Below are positions 48,350 to 56,631 of a stretch of 64,000 nt of DNA, in pieces. A model generated the notes under the pieces. The model saw only the letters and a list, made by a program, of their open reading frames with translations. It ran no database searches and was not told the DNA's origin. The stretch's first letter is position 1; each line of letters starts with the position of its first letter. The translations under genes were made by a program, and so were the position numbers. Source of the stretch: JBLMYQ01 sp050258375 (GTDB lineage: Bacteria; Bacillota; Clostridia; Acetivibrionales; UBA4821); contig JBLMYQ010000066.1 in assembly GCA_050258375.1 (NCBI GenBank), positions 1 through 64,000 on the forward strand, in the 5' to 3' direction.

Positions 48350-51175
48350 ATGATAAGAAACACAATATTGATAAAAGGTGCAAGAGAGCATAATCTTAAA
48401 AATATAGATATTGAGATTCCGAGGGACAAATTGGTTGTTATTACCGGATTAAGTGGCTCAGGAAAGTCTTCCCTTGCTTTTGATACTATTTATGCAGAAG
48501 GACAAAGAAGATATGTAGAATCATTATCTGCATACGCAAGGCAGTTTTTAGGGCAGATGGAGAAGCCTGATGTAGATTATATTGAAGGACTTTCTCCGGC
48601 TATTTCAATAGATCAGAAAACAACTAGTAAAAATCCGCGTTCAACAGTTGGAACGGTTACTGAAATATATGATTATCTAAGACTTCTTTATGCTCGGATA
48701 GGAATCCCGCACTGCCCTGCATGCGGAAAGGAAATCTCACAGCAGTCGATTGACCAAATAGTAGATAAGGTTATGGAAATGCCGGAAGGCACAAGGATTC
48801 AACTGCTTGCTCCTGTTGTAAGAGGTAGAAAGGGAGAGTATCAAAAGATATTTGATGATGCCAGGAAATCGGGATTTGTAAGGGTTAGAGTTGATGGTGA
48901 TATAAAGGATTTAAACGAAGAAATAAATCTGGATAAAAATAAAAAACACAATATAGAAGTTGTTGTGGACAGGCTTGTAATAAAGCAGGATATTATTTCA
49001 CGCCTTGCAGATTCATTAGAAACGGTTATGGGTATGTCAGGTGGATTAGTTCTTATAGATGTTATTGACAAGCAGGAAATGTTGTTTAGTCAGAACTTTG
49101 CTTGCAGCGATTGCGGAATAAGCTTAGGTGAAATTACTCCGAGAATGTTTTCCTTTAATAGTCCTTATGGTGCATGCCCAAAATGCAGTGGGTTAGGTAC
49201 ACTTATGGAAATAGACCTGGATTTGGTTATTCCTGACAAAACAAAATCAATAAACGAAGGTGGAATTGCTGCGGCAGGATGGAACCTATCTAATGAAGGG
49301 TATTCGGCTATACTATTTAAAGGTTTGGCAAGTAAATACGGATTTGATCTTAATACACCAATAAAGGATTTGGATGCTAAAATACTTGATATTATACTTT
49401 ATGGTACAAAAGGAGAAAAGTTTTGGGTCAAACATATGGCTGAATACGGCGGAGGCTCATATATGACTTCGTTTGAAGGAATAATAAACAGCCTTCAAAG
49501 AAGGTATAAGGAAACCCAATCCGAGTATCAAAGGGATTATTATGAAGGATTAATGGGTAATAAGCCTTGTCCTGAATGTAAAGGTGCAAGGTTGAGAAAA
49601 GAAACCTTAGCCATAAGTATTGGAGATAAAAATATTGATGTAGTATCACATTTTAATATTAGGGAAGCAAGAAAGTTTTTTAGTACTTTAAATCTTTCTG
49701 ATAAGGAAAAAATAATAGGGCAGCGGGTTTTCAAGGAAATTGATTCGAGACTTGGGTTTCTGGAAGATGTAGGACTCGATTACCTTTCTCTTTCAAGAGC
49801 TGCCGGTACTTTGTCCGGAGGCGAAGCACAAAGGATAAGGCTGGCAACGCAAATAGGTTCTGGATTAATGGGAGTATTATACATCCTCGATGAACCGAGT
49901 ATAGGTCTTCATCAGAGAGATAATGAAAAACTGCTTAAGACGTTAAGAAGATTAAGGGATATTGGAAATACACTTTTAGTGGTTGAACACGATGAGGATA
50001 CTATCTATACTGCTGATCATATTATTGATATTGGGCCAGGACCGGGAATTCATGGCGGTTATGTTGTTGCTCAAGGAAATATTGAAGAAATCAAGGCGTG
50101 TAAAGAATCTTGGACCGGACGTTATCTTACAGGAGAATTGAAAATTGAAATACCAGAAGAAAGAAGAAAAGAAGAAGATAAATGGGTTGAAATCATTGGA
50201 GCCAGAGAAAACAACCTGAAAAATATTGATGTAAAAGTGCCAATTGGGCTATTTACATGTATAACAGGCGTTTCTGGTTCTGGAAAAAGCTCGCTTGTAA
50301 ATGAAGTTATTTATAAATGTCTTGCTAATGAATTAAATGGTGCAAGAATGAAACCGGGACTTCATGATGCAGTAAAAGGAATTAAGCATCTTGATAAAGT
50401 GATTGATATTGATCAATCTCCAATCGGAAGAACGCCAAGATCGAATCCGGCTACTTATACAGGCATGTTTGATCACATAAGGGATGTATTTTCTCAGACG
50501 ATTGAAGCAAAAGCCAGAGGATACAAAACCGGAAGGTTCAGCTTTAATGTTAAGGGTGGACGTTGTGAGGCATGCAGTGGTGATGGTCTATTAAAAATTG
50601 AGATGCATTTTCTTCCTGATGTATATGTTGTTTGTGATATTTGTAAAGGAAAGAGATATAACCGTGAAACACTTGAGGTTAAATACAAAGGCAAGAATAT
50701 AGCTGAAGTACTTGACATGACAGTTGAAGAGGCTCTGGATTTCTTTAGAAATATTCCAAGAATTCAACGAAAGCTTCAGACTCTTTCTGATGTAGGATTA
50801 GGATATATAAAGCTTGGACAACCTTCAACTACTCTTTCAGGAGGAGAAGCGCAGCGTGTAAAATTGGCTACAGAGCTTACAAAGAAGAGTACAGGACGAA
50901 CTATGTATATTTTGGATGAGCCTACAACTGGATTGCATATAGCTGATGTGCACAGCCTTGTGAAAATTTTGCATAGGTTGGTTGACGCAGGAAATACAGT
51001 TGTAGTCATTGAGCACAATCTTGATGTTATAAAAACGGCTGATTATATTATTGATTTGGGACCAGAAGGTGGAGATAAGGGTGGAATGGTAGTAGCGCAA
51101 GGAAGTCCGGAGGAAATAGTAAGATGCAAAAATTCGTATACAGGGCAATTCCTAGAAAAGAAAATCAAGGGGTGA
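48350..51175 (+). CDS. uvrA: Excinuclease ABC subunit A
   Basis: The protein has 941 residues, full length. Two ABC ATPase halves: the first with ITGLSGSGKSSLAFDTIYAEG (near 31; shown in part), LSGGEAQRIRLATQIGSGL and LDEPSIGLHQRD; the second with ITGVSGSGKSSLVNEVIY near 640, LSGGEAQRVKLATEL and LDEPTTGLHIADV. Zinc-finger cysteines are present in each half (CPACGKE, CSDCG, CPKCSG; CEACSGDG, CDICKGKRY). It recognises damaged DNA with UvrB. GGCGAGG precedes the ATG. It is transcribed in the same direction as uvrB but apart from it. Confidence 0.97.
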   Translation: MIRNTILIKGAREHNLKNIDIEIPRDKLVVITGLSGSGKSSLAFDTIYAEGQRRYVESLSAYARQFLGQMEKPDVDYIEGLSPAISIDQKTTSKNPRSTVGTVTEIYDYLRLLYARIGIPHCPACGKEISQQSIDQIVDKVMEMPEGTRIQLLAPVVRGRKGEYQKIFDDARKSGFVRVRVDGDIKDLNEEINLDKNKKHNIEVVVDRLVIKQDIISRLADSLETVMGMSGGLVLIDVIDKQEMLFSQNFACSDCGISLGEITPRMFSFNSPYGACPKCSGLGTLMEIDLDLVIPDKTKSINEGGIAAAGWNLSNEGYSAILFKGLASKYGFDLNTPIKDLDAKILDIILYGTKGEKFWVKHMAEYGGGSYMTSFEGIINSLQRRYKETQSEYQRDYYEGLMGNKPCPECKGARLRKETLAISIGDKNIDVVSHFNIREARKFFSTLNLSDKEKIIGQRVFKEIDSRLGFLEDVGLDYLSLSRAAGTLSGGEAQRIRLATQIGSGLMGVLYILDEPSIGLHQRDNEKLLKTLRRLRDIGNTLLVVEHDEDTIYTADHIIDIGPGPGIHGGYVVAQGNIEEIKACKESWTGRYLTGELKIEIPEERRKEEDKWVEIIGARENNLKNIDVKVPIGLFTCITGVSGSGKSSLVNEVIYKCLANELNGARMKPGLHDAVKGIKHLDKVIDIDQSPIGRTPRSNPATYTGMFDHIRDVFSQTIEAKARGYKTGRFSFNVKGGRCEACSGDGLLKIEMHFLPDVYVVCDICKGKRYNRETLEVKYKGKNIAEVLDMTVEEALDFFRNIPRIQRKLQTLSDVGLGYIKLGQPSTTLSGGEAQRVKLATELTKKSTGRTMYILDEPTTGLHIADVHSLVKILHRLVDAGNTVVVIEHNLDVIKTADYIIDLGPEGGDKGGMVVAQGSPEEIVRCKNSYTGQFLEKKIKG

Positions 51176-51322
51176 GAGATTTCAAATGACATGAAATTAT
51201 ATGCGAACAGTATTTTTTGCTCTTTGCATATAATTTTATGCATTATAAATCAAATTAGTTGACGGCTGAAACTTATATTGTATACTCAAGTTAACTACTT
51301 AGGTTAGGACATTTTTCGACTG

Positions 51323-51354
51323 AGGCCACCTTGCGGTGGCTTTTTCTATTTTTT
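51323..51354 (+). terminator. Terminator downstream of uvrA
   Basis: GCCACC-TTGC-GGTGGC followed by TTTTTCTATTTTTT. It lies 150 bases after the uvrA stop; the intervening AT-rich stretch holds no gene. Confidence 0.85.
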
Positions 51355-51440
51355 AGTATTTATTTTGTAATTATAGTATAATTACTTTAATAGCAAAGAT
51401 TGTCCTCAATTTAACAAAAGAGGACAGGGGGAGAGGGAGC

Positions 51441-51917
51441 ATGGCTAAAGAGATTGAAAGAAAATTTAGGGTTTTAAGTGATAAATATAAGGAAAATTTA
51501 AATGGGGTATACTGTAAACAGGGATATATAAGTACAGACCTGAAGCGTATTGTTAGGGTTAGAATTAATGACCAGAAAGCGTATATTACTGTTAAAGGTG
51601 AGCTTAGAGGCTCTACAAGAGCAGAGTATGAATATCCTATTCCAGTGAATGATGCAGAAGAGATGCTGGAAATGCTTTGTAAAAAACCGCTCATAGAAAA
51701 AATAAGATATAAAATTGATTACAAAGGATTCCTCTGGGAAGTTGATGAATTTTATGGAGAGAATGAGGGATTGATTATTGCAGAAATAGAGCTTGATGAA
51801 GAAGGAACCGATTTTCCAAAACCGGAATGGCTTGGTAAAGAAGTGACTGATGATATGAGGTATTACAATTCAAATTTGATAAAAAGTCCATACAAAGATT
51901 GGAAATATTCTATCTGA
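51441..51917 (+). CDS. CYTH domain protein (triphosphate tunnel fold)
   Basis: The protein has 158 residues. It opens AKEIERKFRVL with the ExExK signature, followed by RVRINDQKAYITVKGE, TRAEYEYPIP, and EVDEFYGENEGLIIAEIEL, the alternating charged strands of the tunnel fold. The C-terminal WLGKEVTDDMRYYNSNL is typical. Relatives are inorganic triphosphatases or class IV adenylate cyclases; the bacterial stand-alone short form is usually a triphosphatase. AGGGGGAGAGGG precedes the ATG. Confidence 0.92.
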   Translation: MAKEIERKFRVLSDKYKENLNGVYCKQGYISTDLKRIVRVRINDQKAYITVKGELRGSTRAEYEYPIPVNDAEEMLEMLCKKPLIEKIRYKIDYKGFLWEVDEFYGENEGLIIAEIELDEEGTDFPKPEWLGKEVTDDMRYYNSNLIKSPYKDWKYSI

Positions 51918-51923
51918 GTGATA

Positions 51924-52379
51924 TTAATCCTGATTAGATATTTTTCCTCTATAATAACCGGTGAATATATTTATTAATTCCTCATTAGAGTTTGAAGCTT
52001 CCGCTTTGGTGATATCAATAAGTTTAATATATTCTTTTAAGCTATCATTAATTTTATCAAGTGCTGTTAGCAAATTATCTTCAGGAACAGAAGCGTTTAG
52101 AGTTATATTTCCATCAATAATATTGTTTTCTATACGATGTGCATCCTTGATAATTATTTTATACATATCAGTAAGCAGTTCGGGCTTCAAGCCTGTATCT
52201 AAAGAAAACTCCTTAAGAGCATTGAATATTTCTTCTTCACGTTTGGGTTGGAACATAGGAATATTATTTTTCAGTTTTATCTCTGCAACCAGAGGTATTA
52301 TTGCCATTCTCTGAAGCAATATATATCTTAAAGCAGTATCAAATTGATCAAGATACTTCCGAATATCCTGTAATTCCAT
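51924..52379 (-). CDS. Chorismate mutase type II-like protein
   Basis: The protein has 151 residues. Residues 3-90 resemble an AroQ helical bundle: IRKYLDQFDTALRYILLQRM, then VAEIKLKNN, PKREEEIFNAL and LTDMYKIIIKDAHRIE. The lysine and arginine positions of the active site are plausible but cannot be confirmed by eye. The last 60 residues are an additional helical segment. No other aromatic pathway gene is nearby, so a role in aromatic synthesis is uncertain. It stands on the minus strand just downstream of the acyl-CoA synthetase. Confidence 0.7.
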   Translation of the reverse strand: MELQDIRKYLDQFDTALRYILLQRMAIIPLVAEIKLKNNIPMFQPKREEEIFNALKEFSLDTGLKPELLTDMYKIIIKDAHRIENNIIDGNITLNASVPEDNLLTALDKINDSLKEYIKLIDITKAEASNSNEELINIFTGYYRGKISNQD

Positions 52380-52417
52380 AAATCCTATGTTCCCTTCTTT
52401 TTATAACAGACAAGGCT

Positions 52418-54139
52418 TTATTTATTAACTTTCTCCATATATCTTTTAATTTTTTGTGTTGTGGTCTTGATAAAATCGGTTTGTTTTATGGTAAATTCCC
52501 TGATATATTTGTAAATAGGCATTTTTTTATTTACCTCTTTGATTTCATGTTCTATCAAGGAATGTAGTTCTTCCTCAGTTAAAAGCTTACTTGAAAATTT
52601 ATTCTCAATGTAATCATTGTTGACTACTACTGTTGCACAGAGTTTTACATCTCCATTGTCTTCATGTTTTTCCCAGACCATTGATTCTTTTATATAAGGA
52701 CTTTTATTAAGTATTGTTTCAAGTTCTTCAGGGAAAACATTTTTACCATTTTTCAAAACAATAACGTTCTTCTTTCTCCCGGTAATATGAAGGAACCCGT
52801 CTTTGTCAAAATAACCAAGGTCTCCGGTATAAAACCATCCATCCTTAAGAACCTTTGTGGTGGCTTCTTCGTTTTTGTAATATCCAAGCATTACATTTGG
52901 ACCTTTTGTAACGATTTCACCTATTCCTTCCTCATTTGGACTGTCTATTTTAACTTCTACATTTGGAAGAGGGACACCGGGTGAATCATTTTTTTGCTGT
53001 CTGTCATTGTTCCCTGTCACTAAAGGACTGCATTCTGTTAAACCATAGCCTTGTAATAATTTTATTCCAATATCATTAAACCATTTTGCAACTCCAGGGT
53101 CGATTGCAGCTGCACCGCTTAGAAAAATGCGGACATGACCACCAAATACATCATGAATTTGTTTGAAGAGCTTTTTAGTTGGATTGATATTAAGGTATTT
53201 TCGGCAAAAGTTGCTGAATTTTATTGCTATGTTCATTTTAGTTATTGCTCCACGCTGCTTTGAAATCTGTTCCATCGCCTTTTTGTACATATTTTCGTAA
53301 AGCAAAGGAACTGAGCACATCATTGTTGCTTTAAAATCCTTCAGGTTTTTAGCAATGTGTTTCAAGCCTTCACAAAATGCAATACAAGCACCACCATATA
53401 GAGCGGAAAGAAGTCCACAGGTGAATTCATATGTATGATGTAAAGGAAGAAAAGATAAAAAGACATCATCCTCATGGGACTTAACCACTGACATTACAGA
53501 CATAAGATCGGCACAAAGATTTTTGTGTGATAGCATGACAGCTTTTGCAAATTCACTGGTTCCTGATGTAAAAAGCATTATACCCATTTTTTCACTGTCA
53601 ATTTTTGCGCTTGTAAAGGTTTTATCACCTGATTTTAGGAGCTTACGACCTTTTCTAATAAGTTCATTGTATGAAAGAAGGCTTCCTTCGGCTTTTTCTC
53701 TATCTATCCCTATAAAATGTTTGATTGTTGGGCATGTATTTGACAACTGCTTAATTGATTCTTCCAGTTTGCCAGAGTAGATTATTGCATCTGCTTCAGA
53801 GGTATGAATTACGTTTTCAAGCTCATGAAAAGGAAGTGCCTTGTCTATTGGCACAACAACACCGGTTCCACCAGCTGCTGCAAAATATGAGACGGCCCAT
53901 TCGTATCTGTTTTCAGCCAGTATTGCAATGCGGGCATCTTTTAATCCTAAGTTTATTAAGGCTGTACCAAATGCATCTACATCTGATTTGAAATCACCGT
54001 AAGAAACTGATTGTATTTCATCAATGCCTTTCTTTTTAAAAGCAAATGCTTTATTTTGTTTGAAAAGTCGGCAGCTTTGTTCAAGCAAGTCCTTAAGACT
54101 CTCTATTGGTCTAACCTGATAAAAAGCAACGCTCTGCAT
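52418..54139 (-). CDS. AMP-binding long-chain acyl-CoA synthetase
   Basis: The protein has 573 residues from ATG 54139, with GGAGG about 9-11 bases upstream; an in-frame TTG overlapping that site was rejected. Adenylation motifs: LFTSGTSEFAKAVMLSH (P-loop near 195), QGYGLTECSPLVTG, WFYTGDLGYFDKDG and ITGRKKNVIVLKNGKNVFPEE. Such enzymes activate fatty acids with ATP and CoA. The P-loop has SEFAK where STGxPK is usual, a modest deviation. The chorismate-mutase-like gene follows 38 bases later. Confidence 0.93.
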   Translation of the reverse strand: MQSVAFYQVRPIESLKDLLEQSCRLFKQNKAFAFKKKGIDEIQSVSYGDFKSDVDAFGTALINLGLKDARIAILAENRYEWAVSYFAAAGGTGVVVPIDKALPFHELENVIHTSEADAIIYSGKLEESIKQLSNTCPTIKHFIGIDREKAEGSLLSYNELIRKGRKLLKSGDKTFTSAKIDSEKMGIMLFTSGTSEFAKAVMLSHKNLCADLMSVMSVVKSHEDDVFLSFLPLHHTYEFTCGLLSALYGGACIAFCEGLKHIAKNLKDFKATMMCSVPLLYENMYKKAMEQISKQRGAITKMNIAIKFSNFCRKYLNINPTKKLFKQIHDVFGGHVRIFLSGAAAIDPGVAKWFNDIGIKLLQGYGLTECSPLVTGNNDRQQKNDSPGVPLPNVEVKIDSPNEEGIGEIVTKGPNVMLGYYKNEEATTKVLKDGWFYTGDLGYFDKDGFLHITGRKKNVIVLKNGKNVFPEELETILNKSPYIKESMVWEKHEDNGDVKLCATVVVNNDYIENKFSSKLLTEEELHSLIEHEIKEVNKKMPIYKYIREFTIKQTDFIKTTTQKIKRYMEKVNK

Positions 54140-54332
54140 AATTTTATTTTCCTCCAATGATTAGTAAGTACATTGTACTAATTATACTAAGATTTACTTA
54201 AATATTACTAAATATTATTAAGAATGTATATATCTTATATATAGTTTGTTAAATTATTTTAATAACTTTGAATTTAAAAGCATATTTAAGAAAAAATATA
54301 TTTAAATAAAAAAATATGTCAATAAAAAAATG

Positions 54333-54361
54333 TTGTAAAAATAATGCTGCTGTGCTAAAAT
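54333..54361 (+). promoter_or_regulatory. rplS promoter
   Basis: TTGTAA (54333-54338), a 17-base spacer, TAAAAT (54356-54361). The leader of about 65 bases then contains a conserved-looking motif. Confidence 0.65.
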
Positions 54362-54370
54362 ACTAAAGTG

Positions 54371-54412
54371 CGAATTACGGGTGGTCCGCTGTTAAAAACA
54401 TGAACACCTATG
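54371..54412 (+). promoter_or_regulatory. Likely L19 leader (autoregulatory RNA)
   Basis: The rplS leader contains GGTGGTCCGCTGTT, then AACATGAACACCTATGG, with GGTG able to pair to CACC and CTGTT to AACA(T). The motif and its place immediately before the rplS ribosome binding site resemble the Firmicute L19 leader, thought to bind ribosomal protein L19. I recalled this rather than aligned it. Confidence 0.5.
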
Positions 54413-54432
54413 GAGAAAGGAGGTCCACAAAT

Positions 54433-54792
54433 ATGGACATTTTAAAAACAGTTGAAAGCCAGTATCTAAAAAGCAAAGTTCCTGAATTCAATATCGGAGA
54501 TACTGTTAAGGTATCAGTTAAGGTTAAAGAAGGAAACAGAGAAAGAATTCAGGTTTACGAAGGTACAGTTATAAAAAGAAAAGGTGGCGGTATCAACGAG
54601 ACATTTACAGTAAGAAGAATTTCTTATGGTATTGGAGTTGAAAGAACATTCATGCTTCATTCTCCAAAGATTGAAGATGTTGCTGTTACAAGAAGAGGTA
54701 AAGTAAGAAGAGCTAAACTTTACTACTTAAGAGACAGAGTTGGAAAAGCTGCTAAAGTTAAAGAAGATATTATTAGAAAAGAACAGAAATAA
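54433..54792 (+). CDS. rplS: Ribosomal protein L19
   Basis: The protein has 119 residues from ATG 54433, with AAAGGAGGT upstream. It has the L19 signatures FNIGDTVKVSVKVKEGNRER, then VYEGTVIKRKGGG, TFTVRRISYGIGVERTF and AKLYYLRDR. L19 is at the subunit interface of the 50S ribosome. The product shortens correctly at this ATG; an upstream in-frame ATG at 54400 lies in the leader. rbgA follows after the terminator. Confidence 0.97.
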   Translation: MDILKTVESQYLKSKVPEFNIGDTVKVSVKVKEGNRERIQVYEGTVIKRKGGGINETFTVRRISYGIGVERTFMLHSPKIEDVAVTRRGKVRRAKLYYLRDRVGKAAKVKEDIIRKEQK

Positions 54793-54798
54793 CTTAAA

Positions 54799-54838
54799 CT
54801 AAGCCCTTCTCTAAAAAAGAGAGGGGTTTATTGTTTTT
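54799..54838 (+). terminator. rplS terminator
   Basis: AAGCCCTTCTCT pairs with AGAGAGGGGTTT around AAAAA, followed by ATTGTTTTTT. Confidence 0.85.
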
Positions 54839-54915
54839 TAGTGGATTTTTTAAGTGTTATTTAGGTATAATGAATATGAGATAGTAAAATTATCAACTTT
54901 AAAAGGAAGTAAAAT

Positions 54916-55770
54916 ATGGTTATACAATGGTATCCGGGTCATATGGTAAAGGCAAAAAAAGAAATAAAAGGAAATCTTAAATTAATAGATGTAGTAATTG
55001 AGCTTCTTGATGCAAGAATTCCAAACAGTAGTCAGAATCCTGATATAAAAGAAATAGTTGAAAACAAGCCAAGAATAATTGCATTGAACAAAGCTGACCT
55101 TGCTTCAGAACACGTCACAAAAAATTGGATTAGTTACTTTAAAAAGCAAGGTATTACTGCCGTACCTGTTGATTCAATCACAGGTAGAGGGTTAAAGGAA
55201 ATAGAAGCAGCGGTAAGAGCTCTTGCAAAGGATAAGCTTGAAAAGAGTGCAGAAAAAGGAAGAATCGGAAGACCAATAAGAGTAGCAATAATAGGGATTC
55301 CGAATGTTGGTAAATCTGCTTATATTAATAAGGTTGCAGGACGTTCAGCAGCAATAACAGCCAATAAGCCTGGAGTTACAAAGCAAAATCAATGGGTAAA
55401 AGCAGGGCAGGGAATAGAATTAATGGATACGCCAGGTGTCCTATGGCCAAAATTTGAAAGCGAAGAAGCAGGTATCAGCCTTGCAGTCACTGGTGCTATA
55501 CGTTCCGAAATTCTTGATATTTATGAGCTGGCAGTTAAGCTTATGGATATTCTAAAAAGGAGTTATGCGAAAAATCTTATAGAAAGATTCAGAATTGAAA
55601 ACATTGAAGGAATGACTGGAGAAGATATAGTGCAGAAAATTGGGTCAAAGAGAGGCTGTATTATAGGTGGGGGAGAGGTAGACCTTGAAAGAACATCAAA
55701 TTTAATAATAGAAGAATTTCGTTCAGGTAAGATTGGGAGAATAAGCTTGGAAGAACCAACTCACCCCTAG
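54916..55770 (+). CDS. rbgA: Ribosome biogenesis GTPase RbgA (YlqF)
   Basis: The protein has 284 residues. It starts IQWYPGHMVKAKKEIK, and the GTPase motifs are circularly permuted: NKADLA (G4, near 60) precedes GIPNVGKSAYINKVAG (G1, near 129), NKPGVTK and DTPGVLWP. A C-terminal helical domain follows. RbgA helps late 50S assembly. The final codons, Thr-His-Pro, and the TAG stop are provided by a palindromic repeat that begins at 55758; the ancestral end was probably after the RISLEEP sequence. In Firmicutes it lies near rplS and rnhB, as here. Confidence 0.96.
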   Translation: MVIQWYPGHMVKAKKEIKGNLKLIDVVIELLDARIPNSSQNPDIKEIVENKPRIIALNKADLASEHVTKNWISYFKKQGITAVPVDSITGRGLKEIEAAVRALAKDKLEKSAEKGRIGRPIRVAIIGIPNVGKSAYINKVAGRSAAITANKPGVTKQNQWVKAGQGIELMDTPGVLWPKFESEEAGISLAVTGAIRSEILDIYELAVKLMDILKRSYAKNLIERFRIENIEGMTGEDIVQKIGSKRGCIIGGGEVDLERTSNLIIEEFRSGKIGRISLEEPTHP

Positions 55771-55927
55771 CCCCTCTCTTAAAATAGAGGGGAATTAGTC
55801 TCTTTATAGTCTTACTATTTCTTTCTTATATAGCTGTAGAGAGGGAAGTAAGAAGGGTGAGTTGTAGGTATAAATAAAAATAGCTAATTCCTCCTCTATC
55901 TAGAGAGAGGAGGCTAAGGGGTGAGTT
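55758..55927. repeat. Composite palindromic element with inverted termini between rbgA and rnhB
   Basis: The left terminus, AACTCACCCCTAGCCCCTCTC, is the inverted complement of the right terminus (GAGAGAGGAGG, CTAAGGGGTGAGTT), with two single-base differences. Inside are a stem-loop (CCCCTCTCTTAAAATAGAGGGG), a second partial unit ending AGAAGGGTGAGTT at 55850-55863, and AT-rich spacers, for about 170 bases. No ORF is present. It looks like a small non-autonomous (MITE-type) or REP-like element in several copies. Confidence 0.75.
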
Positions 55928-55928
55928 A

Positions 55929-56603
55929 ATGGAGTTTAGGTTATATAAAACATCAGAAAAGTTTAAAGATGGAAGTAAGTATTTTGAGAAAGAAAAAGCA
56001 CGGCTTATTGAGCTTATCCAATTTGAGAATAAGTGGTATGAGAAAGGTATAACTTCTATTGCCGGAGTTGATGAAGCTGGAAGGGGACCTTTAGCAGGAC
56101 CTGTAGTGGCTGCTGCTGTTATTCTTCCCAAAGGGCTTCTTATTGAAGGGGTAAATGACTCGAAAAAGGTTTCAGAGACTAGAAGGGAAGTTCTCTACGA
56201 TATAATCATAAAAGAAGCACTATCATGGGGTATTGGAATTGTTGATAATAATATTATAGATGAAATAAATATTTTAAATGCTGCTAAAAAGGCAATGAAA
56301 ATAGCAGTTGATAATCTTAAATTTCAGCCCGAAGTACTTTTGATTGATGCCGAAGAGCTTCAGCTTCCGTGCTTAATTGAAGAACCAATTGTGAAAGGTG
56401 ATGCTAAAAGCATATCTATTGCAGCAGCCTCAATAATTGCGAAGGTTACAAGAGATAGAATTGTTACTGAATATGATAAAAAATATCCCGGATATAATTT
56501 CTCAAAGCATAAGGGCTATGGAACAGCTGAACATATCGAGGCAATAAAGAGAAATGGCTTATGTGAAATACATAGAAAAAGTTTTACAAAGAACATTAGA
56601 TAA
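55929..56603 (+). CDS. rnhB: Ribonuclease HII
   Basis: The protein has 224 residues from ATG 55929. It has the RNase HII motif AGVDEAGRGPLAGPVVAAAV (near residue 45), with the DE pair, VNDSKKVSE and the KHKGYGTAEH block near the C-terminus. The first 40 residues form an N-terminal extension, typical of Firmicutes. The ribosome binding string AAGGGGTGAG is inside the terminus of the palindromic element. It removes RNA from RNA-DNA hybrids, including single ribonucleotides. ylqG follows after 28 bases. Confidence 0.96.
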   Translation: MEFRLYKTSEKFKDGSKYFEKEKARLIELIQFENKWYEKGITSIAGVDEAGRGPLAGPVVAAAVILPKGLLIEGVNDSKKVSETRREVLYDIIIKEALSWGIGIVDNNIIDEINILNAAKKAMKIAVDNLKFQPEVLLIDAEELQLPCLIEEPIVKGDAKSISIAAASIIAKVTRDRIVTEYDKKYPGYNFSKHKGYGTAEHIEAIKRNGLCEIHRKSFTKNIR

Positions 56604-56631
56604 GGGTAAAACTTTTAGGGTTAGGTGAGTT

